A DNA stretch of 8,102 nt, from NCBI GenBank assembly GCA_021621525.1, contig JAJVUU010000075.1, positions 1-8,102 on the forward strand, given 5' to 3'. Made by a program: the position numbers and the translations under genes. Source of the stretch: Caryophanales bacterium (GTDB taxonomy: Bacteria; Bacillota_I; Bacilli_A; RFN20; CAG-288). Of this stretch, positions 6,211 through 8,102 are shown piece by piece. Every line of letters begins with the position of its first letter. Within the stretch, counting starts at the first letter, position 1. The notes beneath the pieces were generated by a model. It worked only from the letters and a program-made list of their open reading frames with translations. It had not been told where the DNA came from and did no database searches.

Positions 6211-6216
6211 ATAAAA

Positions 6217-7011
6217 ATGACATACAACCAGATATTCCTCGACATGAGGAAAAACAACATCCCTCTTGCTGACATCAAGGTCATCTTCGATGGTTGCTTT
6301 CATGTGGATTTTGATAAGCTTGGCATCATCGGGGAAGAAGAAGGACCCCAGGAATATCCATCGATATTGAAGAAGCTGATGAATGGATATCCAGCCTGTT
6401 ATCTTGCCGGATACATCGATATCCTGTCTCTTCATATCTTCTTGAATGAAGACACCCTGATTCCCAGGACGGAAACAGAAGACTTCATCTACACCTATCT
6501 TTCAAGTCACCATGATCTAAGCGGAAAGAAAGTCCTCGACTTATGCACAGGCTCTGGTTTCATAGCCCTAGCCATCAAGAAGATCTATCCAGAAAGCATC
6601 GTGGATGCTTCCGATATCTCAGAGAATGCCTTGAAAGCTGCTCAAAAGAGCGCTGATTACAATCAGCTGGAAATACATTTCATAAAATCCGACTTTCTCC
6701 ATGATATTCAAAATGCCTATGACATCATCATTTGCAATCCTCCCTATATCGAAGAAGGAAGCAAGGATGTCGATGCACCATTCGAACCTGATCTTGCACT
6801 ATATTCCGGAAAAGACGGACTGGATTCCTATCGCAGCATCTTCAAGGATCTCAAAGAGCATCTCACTGAAAAAGGAACTGCCTATTTCGAGATGGAATCC
6901 ACCAATGTGAAGAATACCGTCGCCTTGCTGAGGGAAATCATTCCAGAAGCAGACTATGAAGTCATAGAAGACTGCTATCAAAGACAGCGTTATCTCAAAG
7001 TCAGTTTTTAA
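6217..7011 (+). CDS. prmC: Peptide chain release factor N5-glutamine methyltransferase
   Basis: PrmC (HemK) uses S-adenosylmethionine to methylate the GGQ glutamine of RF1 and RF2, raising termination efficiency. The Rossmann methyltransferase motif I is DLCTGSG (108-114; most relatives have DLGTGSG), the catalytic NPPY is at 174-177, and IPRTETE (82-88) is the family's pre-motif. FEPDLALYSGKDGLDSYR (189-206) is also characteristic. From the ATG at 6217 the protein has 264 residues, slightly short of the usual 275-290, with a reduced N-terminal helical domain. A TTG at 6196 would add seven residues but lies inside the hairpin loop and stem, so it is rejected. No Shine-Dalgarno precedes the ATG, so translation may be inefficient or coupled to prfA. 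Its TAA stop overlaps the stop of the convergent - strand gene by four bases. Confidence 0.92.
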   Translation: MTYNQIFLDMRKNNIPLADIKVIFDGCFHVDFDKLGIIGEEEGPQEYPSILKKLMNGYPACYLAGYIDILSLHIFLNEDTLIPRTETEDFIYTYLSSHHDLSGKKVLDLCTGSGFIALAIKKIYPESIVDASDISENALKAAQKSADYNQLEIHFIKSDFLHDIQNAYDIIICNPPYIEEGSKDVDAPFEPDLALYSGKDGLDSYRSIFKDLKEHLTEKGTAYFEMESTNVKNTVALLREIIPEADYEVIEDCYQRQRYLKVSF

Positions 7012-7928
7012 TCCGGGTCGGAGCCTGTCCAGATTCTTCCTTCCACAATCAAGGTAAGAAGGAAGGAAAGGCCGTTCATGATGACAGAGAGAATCAAAAA
7101 GAATGGTTTTGCACTATTCTCCCCGGCGGATATGATGGACGTAATCAAAAGAAACAGAGCATTGAAATAATAGATATACTTGAATTCAACGGGATAAAGA
7201 AGGGATGCGACAAGAGCAAGAGTCAAAAGAAGCAAGATCAAAAGAAGGTTGATGGCAAAGATGTTCTTGGTGATGGAAACCGATCCAACCTGGTCGGCAA
7301 AATAATAGATGCAGCAGATGCAGGATACGGCAAAAGAGAAGATTCGCATGAATCGCGAGAACTTTCCTCGCGATATCTTTTTCTTTGCCTTGTCGGCAAA
7401 AGTTCCATAGTCCGTCAGCTCGTCCAGCTTGTCGGAGACCGCCTTATTCTTCTTGTTTCCGCCAAGAAAATCAAAGATTGTATCATTGTTGGTATTCTCG
7501 TTCATCTCGGATTTGGTCTTTCTCCTGACATAATATAATAGGTAGACAAGATTGATGGCGAATCCCAAGATGCAGTAGCAGAGACTGATGATGAATATGG
7601 CGATTACATTGATGGAATAAGGAATGATGGTAAAATCACAGTTTTGAAAAAGAAACAGGAACATCAAGACAAGGGCAAAGAAATAGAACCACGTCGTCTT
7701 CAAGGGTCTGAGCAGGACAAAAAGACCATTTCCTATGATGATGCCGATCATCATCACACATGCCATGACGCTGAAGAAGGAATAATTGTCGCTTTTCGTA
7801 TAATAGAGGAGCGTAGACGGAAGAAAAAGGAACAGGCACATCGACACAAAGACGATGACCCTGTTGAAATTGTCCATCCGATAAATAAATCTGCCGAGCT
7901 TTCTGAAACGATTCATAGATGATGTCAT
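7008..7928 (-). CDS. Unrecognised eight-helix membrane protein
   Basis: I do not recognise this 306-residue protein. Hydrophobic segments suggest eight membrane helices, at about 23-42, 51-73, 78-96, 104-133, 194-211, 222-245, 251-268 and 274-295. They form two groups of four separated by a hydrophilic, Lys/Asp/Asn-rich loop (134-192). The basic N-terminus (RFRKLGRFIYR, 7-17) and the basic end of the central loop (KKKISRGKFSRFMR, 182-195) place both on the cytoplasmic side by the positive-inside rule. There is no catalytic motif, ATPase signature or cleavable signal peptide. The start at 7928 has no clear Shine-Dalgarno; Met5 (codon at 7914-7916) is an alternative. It converges on prmC with a four-base stop overlap. 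The codon pattern and consistent hydrophobicity support it being a real gene. Confidence 0.8.
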   Translation of the reverse strand: MTSSMNRFRKLGRFIYRMDNFNRVIVFVSMCLFLFLPSTLLYYTKSDNYSFFSVMACVMMIGIIIGNGLFVLLRPLKTTWFYFFALVLMFLFLFQNCDFTIIPYSINVIAIFIISLCYCILGFAINLVYLLYYVRRKTKSEMNENTNNDTIFDFLGGNKKNKAVSDKLDELTDYGTFADKAKKKISRGKFSRFMRIFSFAVSCICCIYYFADQVGSVSITKNIFAINLLLILLLLTLALVASLLYPVEFKYIYYFNALFLLITSIISAGENSAKPFFLILSVIMNGLSFLLTLIVEGRIWTGSDPD

Positions 7929-7980
7929 TATACTTCATTGGTACGATATAGCGGAGAAGAAAGATGGGAAGAGATTGCTG

Positions 7981-7994
7981 AATAAGCGCTTTCA
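7981..7994 (-). promoter_or_regulatory. cre-like (CcpA) site upstream of the membrane gene
   Basis: On the - strand this reads TGAAAGCGCTTATT and matches the catabolite-responsive-element consensus TGWAARCGYTWNCW at 13 of 14 positions. It includes a palindromic AAGCGCTT core (7984-7991). TGAA at 7979-7982 and TTCA at 7991-7994 form an outer inverted repeat. It lies 53 bp upstream of the membrane-protein start, a position suited to carbon-source control. A binding protein cannot be shown from this window. Confidence 0.4.
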
Positions 7995-8057
7995 AATTAA
8001 AAATTACGGCTTATATAAAAAGGTAATCGATAATAAAACTGATATATATGGTACAGA

Positions 8058-8102
8058 TTACATATTCTTTTTACTATTATTTTCGTTTGTCACCTGCATG
8101 GT
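8058..8102 (-). CDS. Possible C-terminal tail of a - strand gene (partial)
   Basis: The - strand frame entering at the right edge is open for 14 codons and ends in TAA (8058-8060), giving a polar, charged end TMQVTNENNSKKNM. Such a composition is common at protein C-termini. If real, the gap to the next - strand gene start is 129 bp, enough for a promoter. The stretch is too short to identify, and chance is a fair alternative. Confidence 0.2.
   Translation of the reverse strand, partial: TMQVTNENNSKKNM

Noticed and set aside
6196..6216. TTG start of prmC
   Set aside because: It lies in the loop of the terminator hairpin and adds seven residues translated from hairpin and T-tract. The ATG at 6217 is more plausible.
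7037..7068. Inverted repeat TTCCTTCC / GGAAGGAA downstream of the prmC stop
   Set aside because: An 8-bp stem with a 16-base loop and no T-tract, lying inside the - strand coding sequence. A weak hairpin at best, not called as a terminator.
7636..7995. 119-codon - strand frame overlapping the start of the membrane gene
   Set aside because: Most of it is an out-of-frame reading of the hydrophobic membrane-protein codons, with no membrane pattern or motif, and it begins at a TTG without a ribosome site.
1..8102. Mobile elements, CRISPR arrays, tRNA or rRNA genes, phage or toxin-antitoxin modules
   Set aside because: No tandem or spaced repeats, transposase-like frames, tRNA cloverleaf or such gene pairs were seen on reading both strands.

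Overview
The window reads as the chromosome of a low-to-mid GC Gram-positive bacterium (Bacillota). The indications are strong AAGGAG-type ribosome binding sites, compact intrinsic terminators ending in T-runs, sigma-A-like promoters (two with the extended form TGCTATAAT) and a short SRP RNA lacking an Alu domain. Erysipelotrichia or a near relative would fit the short SRP RNA next to tadA, but this is an impression, not a demonstrated placement. There is no sign of phage, insertion sequence, CRISPR or recent transfer. Apart from one unknown membrane protein, the full-length genes are housekeeping genes.

Layout. Positions 1-261 are a non-coding upstream region with the galU promoter. galU (UDP-glucose synthesis) and trpS (tryptophanyl-tRNA synthetase) follow on the + strand as a likely two-gene unit closed by a perfect 9-bp terminator at 2345-2371. 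Positions 2372-2629 form a regulatory leader. It holds a promoter, a 34-codon leader reading frame, several RNA hairpins and a strong terminator just 40 bp before uraA, a uracil/NCS2 permease. uraA ends in a long hairpin terminator. A strong promoter then drives the 85-nt SRP RNA, whose own closing stem and T6 tract act as its terminator. tadA (tRNA adenosine deaminase) starts at the first base after that T-tract. Next come prfA (release factor 1) and prmC (the methyltransferase that modifies the release-factor GGQ glutamine), separated by another terminator-like hairpin. The last full gene, on the - strand, is an unrecognised eight-helix membrane protein whose stop overlaps the prmC stop. The final 45 bases may be the tail of another - strand gene.

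How the parts relate. prfA and prmC act on each other: PrmC methylates Gln235 of RF1. SRP RNA, tadA, trpS, prfA and prmC all serve translation or protein targeting, while galU and uraA supply UDP-sugars and pyrimidines.

The most interesting structure is the uraA leader. A short ORF runs into the foot of a terminator, its last codons are a U6 tract, and its stop codon overlaps the terminator stem. This architecture resembles the UTP-sensitive, ribosome-coupled attenuator of the enterobacterial pyrBI operon, and neither a PyrR loop nor a purine riboswitch core is visible. Two other genes (tadA, prmC) begin directly behind a terminator hairpin without a Shine-Dalgarno sequence, so transcription past hairpins may be a recurring control point here.
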